DNA of 64,000 nt from Mesostigma viride (GCA_009746045.1 RPFO01000041.1:6649302-6713301), one strand, 5' to 3'. Shown: positions 47,245 through 57,549, counted from the first letter of the stretch. Notes: generated by a model not told the origin, from the letters alone. Numbers and translations are program-made.

Positions 47245-47299
47245 TGCGCGAAACATGAGGGGTGGGAAAACGGAATAAGCACAGAAAACGGAATCAGCG

Positions 47300-47590
47300 A
47301 TGGCGGAGAAGACGGCGATGGCACTTTTCAAATCGCATGTCATGGACGTGCACGAGCCGGAATGGTTGGTGGGGACCCCGGTATGCAAGATATTTTCAGG
47401 CCCAAACTCAGGGGAGAAGCGGTATCATGCCCATGTGACGGCGTTTAATAAGGAGCACAACATGGTCCATGTGCTCTACACAGACGGGGACGATGAAATA
47501 GTAGGGTTAGATGAGGTGCGAGCTGCGCTTTGCGCATGCCCAGGTGTAGAGTTACCCAATCTGCCACCCGACTCGACTGCGCGAGGTTAG
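47300..47590 (+). CDS. Small Tudor-like domain protein carried by the fold-back element
   Basis: 96 codons, start MAEKTAMALF. Residues about 20-80 (LVGTPVCKIF, RYHAHVTAFN, MVHVLYTDGDDEIVGLDEV) fit the five-strand Tudor/Agenet/PWWP-like pattern: G-x-x-V-x-K-x-F, a mid-strand x-V-T-x-F, then V-x-Y-x-DGD-x-E and a closing DEV. Such domains usually bind methylated histone tails or other methylated proteins. An upstream in-frame extension exists in another frame from 47242 but lacks domain similarity. It is the only credible ORF in the element: captured host sequence, an exon of a longer gene, or element-encoded. Assignment is by pattern, not alignment. Confidence 0.55.
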   Translation: MAEKTAMALFKSHVMDVHEPEWLVGTPVCKIFSGPNSGEKRYHAHVTAFNKEHNMVHVLYTDGDDEIVGLDEVRAALCACPGVELPNLPPDSTARG

Positions 47591-47977
47591 GCGGAGATAG
47601 TAGAGTGCGTTCGGATCGAAGCAGGTCGCACACCGGGGCACGGCTAGCAAGCAAGCGAAGGCGACCCCGCGCCACAAGCGCCGCCCTCCCCACATAATTG
47701 ATGACTCAGACTCAGACTAGCCTTATTGATGTGAGTTTAAATTTTTCAGTTTTAGATCCCAGCGTGCAACATACAGGGATGAAAAGCATGTATTATTGTG
47801 CTCTGCGACTCCCCAATAGGAGCGCGTGTTTTATCAATGAATTATTTAATTAATAATTTTTTCAGTTGGAAATGACGTCAAAACTGGGCTGAGTTTAAAT
47901 GTTACTTATATATATATATATACTGTCCTGAGCCAGTAGACATCGCGCCTTACGCGGATCCGCGCTTTTTACGTTTC

Positions 47978-48188
47978 AGTTCAGACAACTGGTCTCAGAC
48001 ATGCACGGGGCTCGGCGTGCCATGCTTCCACGTTTGTTGTCTCTTTTCAGACAACTGGTCTCAGACATGCACGGGGCTCGGCGTGCCATGCTGCCACGTT
48101 TGTTGTCTCTTTTCAGACAACTGGTCTCAGACATGCACGGGGCTCAGCGTGCCAATGCTTCAGTCCACGTTTGTTGTCTCTTTTCATA
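47978..48188 (+). repeat. 66-bp direct repeat, three copies
   Basis: Units begin CAGACAACTGGTCTCAGACA at 47982, 48048 and 48114; the third has small insertions. They lie at the inner border of the right satellite arm. Confidence 0.9.
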
Positions 48189-48189
48189 T

Positions 48190-49850
48190 ACTGTCACATG
48201 TCACCATTTGAGCTCAGATCGAATGAGCCCAATTTTTGTAGGTGGTCTAGTATTATGGTTTAAATGTTGCTTGCAAGAATCCAGCTTGATATGAGTTCAT
48301 TTGGTCATGATTCCTATTTGTTTCATGTAAGAAACCGGTGCAAATGGCGTAAAACTGCATATTCATACTGTCACATGTCACCATTTGAGCTCATAATGAG
48401 CCCAATTTTTGTAGGTGGTGTAGTATTATGGTTTAAATGTAGCTTGCAAGAATCCAGCTGGATATGAGTTCATTGGTTCATGATTCCTATTTGTTTCATG
48501 TAAGAAACCGGTGCAAATGACAAAAGGTTGCATATTTATACTGTCACATGTCACCATTTGAGCTCATAATGAGCCCAATTTTTGTAGGTGGTCTAGTATT
48601 ATGGTTTAAATGTAGCTTGCAAGAATCCAGCTCGATATGAGCTCATTTGGTCATGATTCCTATTTATTTCGTGTAAGAAAACGATGAAAATGGCGTAAAA
48701 CTGCATATTTATACTGTCACATGTCACCATTTGAGCTCATAATGAGCCCAATTTTTGTAGGTGGTGTAGTATTATGGTTTAAATGTTGCTTGCAAGAATC
48801 CTGGCAGCTCGATATGAGTTCATTTGGTCATGATTCCTATTTGTTTCATGTAAGAAACCGGTGCAAATGACGAAAAGCTGCATATTTACACTGTCACATG
48901 TCACCATTTGAGCTCAGAATGAGCCCAATTTTTGTGGGTGGTCTATTTTATGGTCTAGATGCTGCTTGCAAGAATCCAGCCTGAAATGAGTTCATTTGTT
49001 CACTATTCATATTTGTTTCATGTAAGAAAAGGGGGAAAATGACGAAAAACTGCACATGTATGCTGTCACATGTCACCATTTGAGCTCATAATGAGCCCAA
49101 TTTTTGTGGGTGGTCTATTTTCATGGTATAAATGCTGCCTGCAAGAATCCAGCCTGAAATGAGTTCATTTGTTCACTATTCATATTTGTTTCATGTCAGA
49201 AAAGGGGGAAAATGACGAAAAACTGCACATGTATGCTGTCACATGTCACCATTTGAGCTCAGAATGAGCCCAATTTTTGTGGGTGGTCTATTTTCATGGT
49301 CTAGATGCTGCCTGCAAGAATCCAGCCTGAAATGAGTTCATTTGTCCACTATTCATATTTGTTTCATGTAAGAAAAGGGGGAAAATGACGAAAAACTGCA
49401 CATGTATGCTGTCACATGTCACCATTTGAGCTCATAATGAGCCCAATTTTTGTGGGTGGTCTATTTTCATGGTCTACATGCTGCCTGCAAGAATCCAGCC
49501 TGAAATGAGTTCATTTGTCCACTATTCATATTTGTTTCATGTAAGAAAAGGGGGAAAATGACGAAAAACTGCACATGTATGCTGTCACATGTCACCATTT
49601 GAGCTCAGAATGAGCCCAATTTTTGTGGGTGGTCTATTTTCATGGTCTAGATGCTGCCTGCAAGAATCCAGCCTGAAATGAGTTCATTTGTCCACTATTC
49701 ATATTTGTTTCATGTAAGTAAAGGGGGGAAATGACGAAAAACTGCACATGTATGCTGTCACATGTCACCATTTGAGCTCAGAATGAGCCCAATTTTCGTG
49801 GGTGGTCTATTTTCATGGTCTACATGCTGCCTGCAACAGTCCAGCTTTAG
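48190..49850 (-). repeat. Satellite array, 173-177-bp monomers, right arm
   Basis: About nine and a half monomers marked by CTGTCACATGTCACCATTTG, inverse to the left arm. Inner monomers (48190-48890) differ clearly from outer ones (48890-49850). The outer ones match the left arm best, as expected if ends are homogenised together. Confidence 0.9.
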
Positions 49851-49928
49851 GTACCCTCAGATCTGAAAGATTTTTTTTTTACTCATTTGAAGACTTGTGA
49901 AATTGAGCAAACACCTATGAATCCCCTC

Positions 49929-50259
49929 CACTTGGCCCAGCAGGCACAGGGGAGAACACATCCACATGAAGCCTCTTACCATTGCCGTCAGCAGAGGTGT
50001 CCCTCTTACGCTTCTCCACGGCTGGTTGCCCATTCGCCACCGTTATTGCATCAGATGGCCCTGTCGCCCGCACCTTGCGCGCCTCCTCCACCGAGTCCTC
50101 GTGCCGCCTCTTGCTGCCTGGTCGCTTTCCTCCATCGCCGTCGCTGGCTGGGATTGCCTCTCCCACCAGCTGCTCCTTGTCCTTCCGAGGCTCCTGGCTC
50201 TCCCCAGCCGGTGCCTCCGCCTCACCCTTGTCGCCGTCGCCCGGTTTGCCACAAGGCAT
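49929..50259 (-). pseudogene. gag: E2 gag, N-terminal part, cut by the fold-back element
   Basis: The start is MPCGKPGDGDKGE at 50259. It is a hydrophilic, charged region rich in Glu, Lys, Arg and Asp, with KRPGSKRRHE and EKRKRDTS stretches that could act as nuclear-localisation signals. The frame reads into the element terminus at 49928 and stops at 49915. With the element removed it joins the gag frame at 44559. It lies 53 bases downstream of the ORF1 stop. Confidence 0.65.
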
Positions 50260-50312
50260 TATATACAGTGGGACGACAAAACAACACAGGCGAAAGACAA
50301 AGAAGAACAGGC

Positions 50313-51464
50313 TCAAGCGCGGGCACTGCCTGAAGAGGCCACTGGCTGCTCTCCAGGTGCTGCCTCCTCTTCACGCTCCTGCGCCGTGCGTGCCACCGGT
50401 GTCCCCACTCGCGGAACTGAGCGGACCTCCTCCGCGTTGTAAGGACCTAGCACACGGCTCACCGGCCTCCCGGCTGCTGTCTGCTCTACCGGCAGAATGG
50501 CCGCACTGCCACGGCGATACCACTGAAGGTTCCTGACCCACCTGCTACCACCACCTTGCCGATCGTTGCGAGACCCCCGACCGATTTCAGCAAAGTCGTG
50601 TTCCGGCTCAAACGGAATGTGCAACTCTGCTCTGCGCCGAGCTGAGTACCCCTCGTTCGTGCCGTCACCCTCGTCAATCTGCTGTGACGACCTGGCTATG
50701 ATGCCCGTCGGTCTGTCCACGAATTGCTCGTGGAAGTCTTCGTCGGTGACCTCCCGACCGGTGATTACCGTCACCGTTGGCCCAGTCGCCCCTGGCCTGC
50801 TCTGTACTCTCGGCGTGTCCAAGGTCGACCAGATGCCTGGCGGACGTGTGGTGATAACCCAGTGATCCGCGTGACCACGCGACTCCTGGATCAGAATGTT
50901 AACCAAATGCTCACAAGTCTGAGCAACCACCTCGGCGGAATCCCACGGGCTATCCGCTTCGCGCGTCTGCGCGTCCCGAATTATGTGCGACGCGTCGGTC
51001 CCCTCTCCCAGCGAGCTTGTCGCCACCCAGTGATTATACAACCTGGTTCCACCTAAGCAGATGGCCACCAGCTGGCCCAGCGTCTCTCGCGCTAAGTCAA
51101 GCGCCTGGATGGTCACGTGCCCGCCCTGGTACGCAACTTCTAGACTGTAGATCAACGAAGCTATCTCGTCTCGTATGGCAACGAGACGCTCCGTGCACAC
51201 CCTCCCTGTTTCTCCTGGCGACGTCGTCGCCCGGATCCTCATCACCACGGGGTCGTTCGCCGACGGCCCTGCTGCGTTACCAAACACAGCCACCCAACCG
51301 CCCTCCGCAAGGCCCCATGCAACGTAAGCCGCCTGCACGAAGGTGGAAGCGTTGGATTGATGAGTATAGGGATAGAAAGCGTTCTCGCGCGCCGGCAACT
51401 CTGGTGCTGCTTCGCGCCTGGGAGAAGACGACTCAGGTGTCTCAACCCGAGCCTCGGCCGACAT
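50313..51464 (-). CDS. E2 ORF1, additional 5' protein of unknown function
   Basis: 383 codons, start MSAEARVETP at 51464, 30 bases inside the 5' LTR. The frame is open further up through the LTR, but this ATG is the first inside the element. An Arg/Pro/Glu-rich N-terminus precedes a folded-looking middle with several hydrophobic or amphipathic helices (residues about 40-190, e.g. SNASTFVQAAYVAWGLAEGG, LETLGQLVAICLGG-like segment) and a charged tail ending in EEEAAPGEQPV. I recognise no domain, zinc knuckle or transmembrane anchor. It could be a separate capsid-like or accessory protein. E1 has no counterpart, since its gag starts directly after the LTR. Confidence 0.6.
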   Translation of the reverse strand: MSAEARVETPESSSPRREAAPELPARENAFYPYTHQSNASTFVQAAYVAWGLAEGGWVAVFGNAAGPSANDPVVMRIRATTSPGETGRVCTERLVAIRDEIASLIYSLEVAYQGGHVTIQALDLARETLGQLVAICLGGTRLYNHWVATSSLGEGTDASHIIRDAQTREADSPWDSAEVVAQTCEHLVNILIQESRGHADHWVITTRPPGIWSTLDTPRVQSRPGATGPTVTVITGREVTDEDFHEQFVDRPTGIIARSSQQIDEGDGTNEGYSARRRAELHIPFEPEHDFAEIGRGSRNDRQGGGSRWVRNLQWYRRGSAAILPVEQTAAGRPVSRVLGPYNAEEVRSVPRVGTPVARTAQEREEEAAPGEQPVASSGSARA

Positions 51465-51494
51465 GAAACCACGCAACAGGAATGCAATAATAGG

Positions 51495-52143
51495 AGTTAG
51501 CAACCAACCAGAGCTGTGAGCTCCTGGTCTTCCACGCGCACAACGGGATGAGCCAAAGTTGCAAGGCAGCAACCTTTTAACCCGTGCACCAAGCCACGAC
51601 CACGGTGAGCGTTTCCACGTCCAATGTGGGAGCCTCGGTTCGTGCTTGCCAAGATAGCTGGTCATCCCCCATGACCAAGCTATATCCTTTGTGTTGTTCC
51701 TCGTTCCCATCGGCGTGACGAGGCACGTGCAGGCGGGCAAGCAAATCCTCAACGTCCACTGGCATCAGTGCAGAGCCAGGACGAACTGGATTTGCCTAGA
51801 CTCTGCAACCTAGGAAGTACAGGACCTGTCACAAGCCTGCAAGGCCTAGTATCCTTGCAGCCCTGTGCTAGCTCCAGTATTCCACCAGTCACAGGCTGCT
51901 GCTCCTCTGGCCTACGTGGACCACAGTCACGTGATAGTCAGGCTAAGCCTGTGCAGGCACGGCCTGCCACGTGTCCTGTCCACTATACCAGAGGACTGCA
52001 CCCTATAGTCGGCCACGGACGGCTAGGACTTCGGGACCTCATATCTTTCTCGTCCCTTGTCTGTTTCAGGCGGTCAGCACGGCGTTGGAAAGGTCTTTCC
52101 AAACTGCATCCACTTAGCATATTGGTTGCCCAAAATGCTAACT
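51495..52143 (-). repeat. E2 5' LTR (copy C)
   Basis: 649 bp, ends AGTT...AACT on the minus strand. It differs from 32898-33543 mainly by two extra bases near 52005. GAAGG follows at 52144-52148. Confidence 0.93.
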
Positions 52144-52292
52144 GAAGGAGGGGTAGCAAAGACTAGGGATTCCACGGGAGGACGACCATGAGGAATAGAG
52201 CGTACATGTAGGCCTAAATCTGATTCACTATGGTCTATAAGGAACTGCTGAGCTTCTTCAAAGGTCACAAATTTCTTATACCTAACTACGTT
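52144..52292 (-). pseudogene. Target gene of E2: RNase H1-type hybrid-binding (viroplasmin-like) domain fragment
   Basis: The minus strand reads RYKKFVTFEEAQQFL, which fits the conserved end of the RNase H1 N-terminal hybrid-binding domain (YKxFxTxEEAxxFL). It continues through a linker to ATPPS at the E2 border. Past E2 it carries on in frame as SPPRRAASSSSS...LTLEF (32897-32809) and then the (GACC)n array. In RNase H1-like proteins a comparable linker leads to the catalytic domain, which I do not find. A possible 3' splice site (GTAG|TTAG) lies just upstream at about 52287. It may be a host gene, a pseudogene or an older element; the domain call rests on about 15 residues. Confidence 0.45.
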
Positions 52293-52295
52293 ATA

Positions 52296-52473
52296 TATTC
52301 ATTGAGAATGATAGATTACGGAGGTGAGATAGGCATGCAACATAAGGAAACACCCGATAACTGGGAGAATAACCCTGAAGAAATTAATAGTAATCTGACA
52401 CAGACATCCAAGGATCACGCCAGCGGCACAAGGTACAACTAACTATACATCACAAAACTACACGCAGCAACAG
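52296..52473 (+). repeat. Dispersed 180-bp repeat, inverse of 5608-5793
   Basis: See the entry at 5608. Here it directly follows the coding-like fragment upstream of E2, while its inverse copy lies on the other side of E2, beyond the (GGTC)n array. Confidence 0.7.
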
Positions 52474-52507
52474 CGCTGCCGGCCCACCATGCAGGCCTGG
52501 AAGGGAT

Positions 52508-53935
52508 CTAGACCGCATGGGTCGCGACAAAGTCGGCCCGGGTGCGGCGGAATAACACATCAGCCACGGTGCGAGTGAGGGCGAGTGACAGGCGCTGCCG
52601 CCAATACGAGGACCACGTGCGGGCCGACCACGGGGCGGTCTGACCCTCGAGGTCGAGGCGGTCTTCACGGCGCTGGCAGCACTCGTGGAAAAACTCCGCT
52701 GTCTTGGGGCCCATGGCCCCGAACTCCTCAAGGACAAAGGGGATGACCCGGTGGGGCCCCACATTGCCGTAGGAGGCAAAATTGTCGCGCTCAGCCACAG
52801 CGGCAGCAGCGCCGGCATCCACAGCCGCCCGGAGGATGTGGCGACCGGAAAGCGGCCGAGCCACGGAGACATCGATGAGCAGGTGGCAACCCTGCCCGTC
52901 GTAGTCAAGCACGGTAATGTCGGGGCGGTGGTTGGGTGAGTAGAGGGCGGCCCCATCCGCGTCCTCGCACTTGATGGTGGAGTGGGGAAAGACCGACCGA
53001 ACCATGGCACACACCACCCGGAGGAGAGCGGTATGGAGATAGAGGAACCAGTTCTGGTTCTGCTGGCCACCCATGCACGCGATGTAGTGCGTCCCAGTAG
53101 TATCCAGAGCAAGCCCGCAGCTGCCGCAGGACGCACCCGCCGTGATGAGAGGTTGCGGGGCAAAGAGCTGGTGGCGGAGAGCGATGGCGTAAAGGGCCGG
53201 AACCAGCGTGAACAAAGGGCTCATGGGGAGGGCGCGCAGGAATGCGGACCCCACGCTCCCCTCAAGGGAAACGGAGTGAAGCCAAGCCTTCCCCTGATCG
53301 TTCAAGCTCGCATGCAGACCCATCCAGTCGGCACAGTGTAGTATACCCGCGTAGGTCTTTTGTTGTTTTTCATGAACGCAGGCAGGGAAGACACTAGGAC
53401 TGACGACAGTGGACACGCCGGGCGTGCCCCGGGGCAGGCGACGGTGGACGGCCTGAGCGGGGCGGACGAGGTCGCAAGCCTGCTGGATCCCGAGGTAAGA
53501 ATCCTGCACAGCCTGCACAAAGGGGAAGGGGGATGGGGTGACCAAGTCGGGAATGGCGCTGACGGCGCTGGGGACCAACCGGCGGATCTCCGCCCAGGCC
53601 TGAGCAACAGAGCCAAGGAAGGCGGCGGGGGCGAGGCGGGCGGCGCGGGTGAGCCCACACCCGCCCATGCGGCAGGGGAGGGTGGCCAAGCGCATGGAGT
53701 GAGCTGGCAGGCTAGGGCCGGGGAGGAGCACCTGCAAGGCGGCCTGAATGCGCTCGTCATGGCCTTCCGCGGCAAGCCGCACCACGTTATATATACGGTT
53801 CTGAAATATCTTCCTAGCATCGGACCAAGAAAGGAAAATGGCGGACCATTGAGGCGTAATCACTACGTAATATTTAGCTAAGCTACTATCGCTGGAAGAA
53901 TGGGAAGGAGCAGTAAAAGCACGCCGCTGGCTCAT
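52508..53935 (-). CDS. Non-LTR retrotransposon-like C-terminal protein with zinc site and nuclease-like domain
   Basis: 475 codons, start MSQRRAFTAP. A region LPCRMGGCGLTRAARLAPAAFLG resembles the post-RT segment of algal, plant and invertebrate retroelement proteins. A CGSCG...H...C zinc-site candidate (residues about 285-302) and RPDITVL...LLIDVSVARPL (about 355-380) follow. The last looks like a PD-(D/E)xK restriction-type endonuclease core, the kind used by some non-LTR elements to nick target DNA. A late FGAMGPKTAEFF motif is also common in this family. No RT domain lies upstream in 54-56 kb, so the copy is 5'-truncated or its other exons are absent. Family placement is by recall of motif layout. 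Confidence 0.55.
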   Translation of the reverse strand: MSQRRAFTAPSHSSSDSSLAKYYVVITPQWSAIFLSWSDARKIFQNRIYNVVRLAAEGHDERIQAALQVLLPGPSLPAHSMRLATLPCRMGGCGLTRAARLAPAAFLGSVAQAWAEIRRLVPSAVSAIPDLVTPSPFPFVQAVQDSYLGIQQACDLVRPAQAVHRRLPRGTPGVSTVVSPSVFPACVHEKQQKTYAGILHCADWMGLHASLNDQGKAWLHSVSLEGSVGSAFLRALPMSPLFTLVPALYAIALRHQLFAPQPLITAGASCGSCGLALDTTGTHYIACMGGQQNQNWFLYLHTALLRVVCAMVRSVFPHSTIKCEDADGAALYSPNHRPDITVLDYDGQGCHLLIDVSVARPLSGRHILRAAVDAGAAAAVAERDNFASYGNVGPHRVIPFVLEEFGAMGPKTAEFFHECCQRREDRLDLEGQTAPWSARTWSSYWRQRLSLALTRTVADVLFRRTRADFVATHAV

Positions 53936-56034
53936 GGTAACGCACCTGGTTGGTCTTGAGTAGTCACGATAGGAGTAGAAGGAGTAGGAGGCGACTTAGC
54001 TGGGTTATCTGGAGCACCGAAAGTACGAGGGCGGCAATAGTCCATGCGCTCGTCCTAAAATCAGCGACCCAGTATTTCTGCGGGTGCGGCCGTCTAATGA
54101 ACAGCAGCACGAAGGAAAAGGTGTAGTCTACGAGACGCTAGTCGTCTCTCTACCGTAGAGCCGAACAATTATCCTCTATCTACGACAGTAAGCAACCATT
54201 CTCAGGAAAACAAAGCGAGGGAAAGGAGCTATCTATAAAAGGATTTTTCCGCTTCGAGCAGGTCTAACGTCTAGGCAAGGCGTGTCCCGAATCGGGCAGC
54301 ACTACCCCCCCAGCTTGAAGGCGACCCGCCCATTACCTGTCAAGTAGGTGTCGTCTTCGTTTCCCTGGACGCGGAAGGGTTGATGCAAAGGCGTATGTGA
54401 CAAGGGATCGTCGTCTCGCTCTCTACCTACGAAAGTTCCTCCGGAACCATTGTTACGTCCTAAACTTCTACCGCCACCTCTACCTCTACCCGGCCTAACG
54501 CTACCTAGACTAGTCAGGCCACCTCTAGTTAATCCCCTAGCGAAAGACGAACGAGACGAGACCAGATCTCAATGCATTTACGTATGTGCTACTATAATAC
54601 GCCATAAGCCATTTACACAAACCCGTTTACTCCAGGAATAGAGGAAGGAAACACAACTACACTGCCATGACCCAAGCCTATATGTGTTAATTCATTTAAC
54701 ACACGCCGAGTGCCAACACGAGGGGTAGAACGTGCATAAATGATCACCAACGGTCCAGCATGCTCGGGCCGACCTGGCCCTCGCCTACAAATGTACAGAT
54801 GCACGCTGGTCCACTACATTCTACCCGAAGGATAAGGACCACTAATAAAGTACGCGGCGCGACGCCCAAAAGCATCCAATGCACCACAGTACTGATACGA
54901 GTACAACAGTGTCCCAGTACAAACTACACGTAAACCTAGGAACGACCGAGACAAAGGACCTAATTTACGTCCGTAACTACAACGAATTGTTACGCGACGT
55001 AACAGGAGGCGACGTTGGAGAGTATCCTGGTGGTGGACTAGTGCTGTTGGTGGTGACTGCAAGCACTCAATGGTGGCGACTTCATCAAGCACTGCATGAT
55101 GGCCGCTGGGACTCTGGTGACTTGGGGACGCCCAAGTGACGCGTATCTGTAATGCTGGTGCCTGCTCCTGACGCTGTGTTGGGTCCTGCCTGCTGGTGGA
55201 CATCAAGCCAGCCGTGTGCAGATGAGTAACCTCCTACCCTTGCTTTGCACTGCTATGGACTTATCCTTGCTTGCATGGTGCCAGGATGGCTTGTTGTCTT
55301 GATAGTACACCATCCGCCCTTGAGCTGATTGCTTGCACAGCATGATGGTACCCACAACTGGGGGGTCGTAGTCTTTGACAATGTCCGCCTGGGCAACGCT
55401 ACTAATCCTACATATCCGAGGTCCCATGTCTGAATAAGAGGGGTTGAGCGGATGACGCCAACAGTGTCTGTGCTCTGCATGTCAGCTAAAATCATATCGC
55501 GGAGACAAACATATGGCGGTATGTCCAATGTTGGCCACTGCGTCGCCTAACAGGTTCTTACATATGGTCGGCAAGGGCCTGACCATGTAAGAAGATATCT
55601 CCCTGGCTGGCCAGTCCGCAAGGAACAAGCAGGGACCTCATCTGAATAAACCTGATTTATTAACTAACTACTTAATTCATTTATTAAACTCATGCCCCCA
55701 TTAGGGAGTCAAGGAGCATTAGTTAACCCCGATTCATTCATTCATTAATTAATTAAACACGTGCTCCCGTTGGGGAGTCACGGAGCACCGAAGTGCTTTT
55801 AATCCCTGTGTGCACATGCACAACAGGAGAAAGGGCAGAGACCCCCAGTCTCCTTCATGCCTAAGGCATGCCACAGCTGCATTCGGCCGGGAACGCTAGC
55901 TAAACGGACACGCTAACGATCCGGCAATCTGTGGGTGCAATAAGACCCATGTGAGCATGGCATAACACTAGGAGCGTGGGCAAGTAATCTCATCATAGCC
56001 AGGACGTAGCATGGCTGTACTAGGACTATACCCC
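53936..56034. other. No recognised gene
   Basis: Unique-looking sequence. A minus-strand frame without ATG at 54302-54568 encodes a Gly/Arg-rich stretch (RPGRGRGGGRSLGRNNGSGG) that could be the end of a gag or RNA-binding exon. An ORF at 54814-55206 (-) has no recognisable domain. Around 55690-55800 a short motif of the form GCTCCCGTTGGGGAGTCACG occurs twice, with a looser third copy near 59780. Confidence 0.4.
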
Positions 56035-56703
56035 GATGGATGGATGGATGGATGGATGGATGGATGGATGGATGGATGGATGGATGGATGGATGGATGGA
56101 TGGATGGATGGATGGATGGATGGATGGATGGATGGATGGATGGATGGATGGATGGATGGATGGATGGATGGATGGATGGATGGATGGATGGATGGATGGA
56201 TGGATGGATGGATGGATGGATGGATGGATGGATGGATGGATGGATGGATGATATGGATGGATGGATGGATGGATGGATGGATGGATGGATGGATGGATGG
56301 ATGGATGGATGGATGGATGGATGGATGGATGGATGGATGGATGGATGGATGGATGGATGGATGGATGGATGGATGGATGGATGGATGGATGGATGGATGG
56401 ATGGATGGATGGATGGATGGATGGATGGATGGATGGATGGATGGATGGATGGATGGATGGATGGATGGATGGATGGATGGATGGATGGATGGATGGATGG
56501 ATGGATGGATGGATGGATGGATGGATGGATGGATGGATGGATGGATGGATGGATGGATGGATGGATGGATGGATGGATGGATGGATGGATGGATGGATGG
56601 ATGGATGGATGGATGGATGGATGGATGGATGGATGGATGGATGGATGGATGGATGGATGGATGGATGGATGGATGGATGGATGGATGGATGGATGGATGG
56701 ATG
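56035..56703. repeat. (GGAT)n tetranucleotide array
   Basis: About 167 units of GGAT with one interruption (GATGATATGG near 56247), otherwise essentially pure. ORFs through it (WMDG on plus, SIHP on minus) are repeat by-products. Confidence 0.97.
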
Positions 56704-57549
56704 TCAGGCTTGTCTTACATGATGCAGTGGAACTTTGGTGCTGGAAGGTTAATTGTGGCCCGGTCTGGTTTAGCTTCAGTGCTCTCATGTCGGCCTTCAT
56801 TTGTAATTATTTGAATGCATGCCCATTGGGCCATGCAAAGTGTATATTTTTTATGCATGCACGCCCATTATGTATCGCTGGGTCCATCCCATCAATGCTT
56901 GTTTATTGCCAGGTCTGGTGTAAATAAGTTAGTACTTGCGTGTCATGCGCATGGGCATGTTTAGAGTACTATGCTAATCTCTTTAGAAACATAATAGTTA
57001 TATACAACGATTCCTTACGGAATCGATACTAAGCGCTTAGTATCGATTCCGCAGGAATCGATGTTTATAACTAAAACTTTTGCTTGCGCCGGCAAGGCTA
57101 AGGCCGATACTAGTCGGGTCATCGAATTGGCTATTCGATTATCGAAGTTGCCTATTCGACCATCGAACTTTCCTATTCGATTATCGAATTTTCCTTATTC
57201 GATTGTCGAAATTTCCTATTCGACAGGGGGTCAGAGGCCAGCGGCCTATCATACTCGGCGCCCAGCGAGCCACCGAACTAGGCCTAGTCGATTATAGCGA
57301 GACATCGCGTGGAAATTAGCCGATTTTCGGGGACTTAGCCGATTTTCGGAGCGACGTCGAACAACACAGATGATTAGCCGGTTGAGCACATCATATCAGT
57401 CGAATAGCTAGCGCTAGTACTCCGCCTAGTAAGCGGAGAGCACTTGCCTTATTCGATTAACATAGCACATTAGTTAGGCCGAACGCTTAGCGTCCGCAAC
57501 GTTATTCGCATTGCTAGGCGAAAAATCCACCCCCGGAACGATCCTAGCG

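Larger units (their letters stand above)
44563..49928. mobile_element. Fold-back DNA element with satellite arms
   Basis: The termini are a 31-bp inverted repeat with a few mismatches, starting GAGGGGATTCATA; the right end is TATGAATCCCCTC. A 3-bp duplication CAC lies at 44560-44562 and 49929-49931. Removing element plus one CAC restores the E2 gag frame. Inside each end is an array of about 174-bp satellite monomers, in opposite orientations (44670-45560 and 48190-49850). The centre holds a 109-bp minisatellite, a Tudor-like ORF and a 66-bp triple repeat. No transposase is seen. A 3-bp duplication is compatible with CACTA, Harbinger or Academ groups, but the terminus matches none that I can name. 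Confidence 0.8.
32898..52143 (-). mobile_element. E2 LTR retrotransposon, complete but twice interrupted (copy C)
   Basis: LTRs at 32898-33543 and 51495-52143 have AGTT...AACT ends, and GAAGG lies on both sides. Within it sit E1 (36442-42594) and a fold-back element (44563-49928); without them E2 is about 7.7 kb. Order on the minus strand: 5' LTR, ORF1 (51464-50313), gag (50259-49929 continuing 44559-43535), integrase (43487-42621), protease remnant, RT, RNase H (36441-34551), UTR, 3' LTR. The stop and frameshifts in pol suggest it is no longer autonomous. Confidence 0.9.

Noticed and set aside
56011-56927. Long ORFs of WMDG or SIHP repeats
   Set aside because: By-product of the (GGAT)n array.
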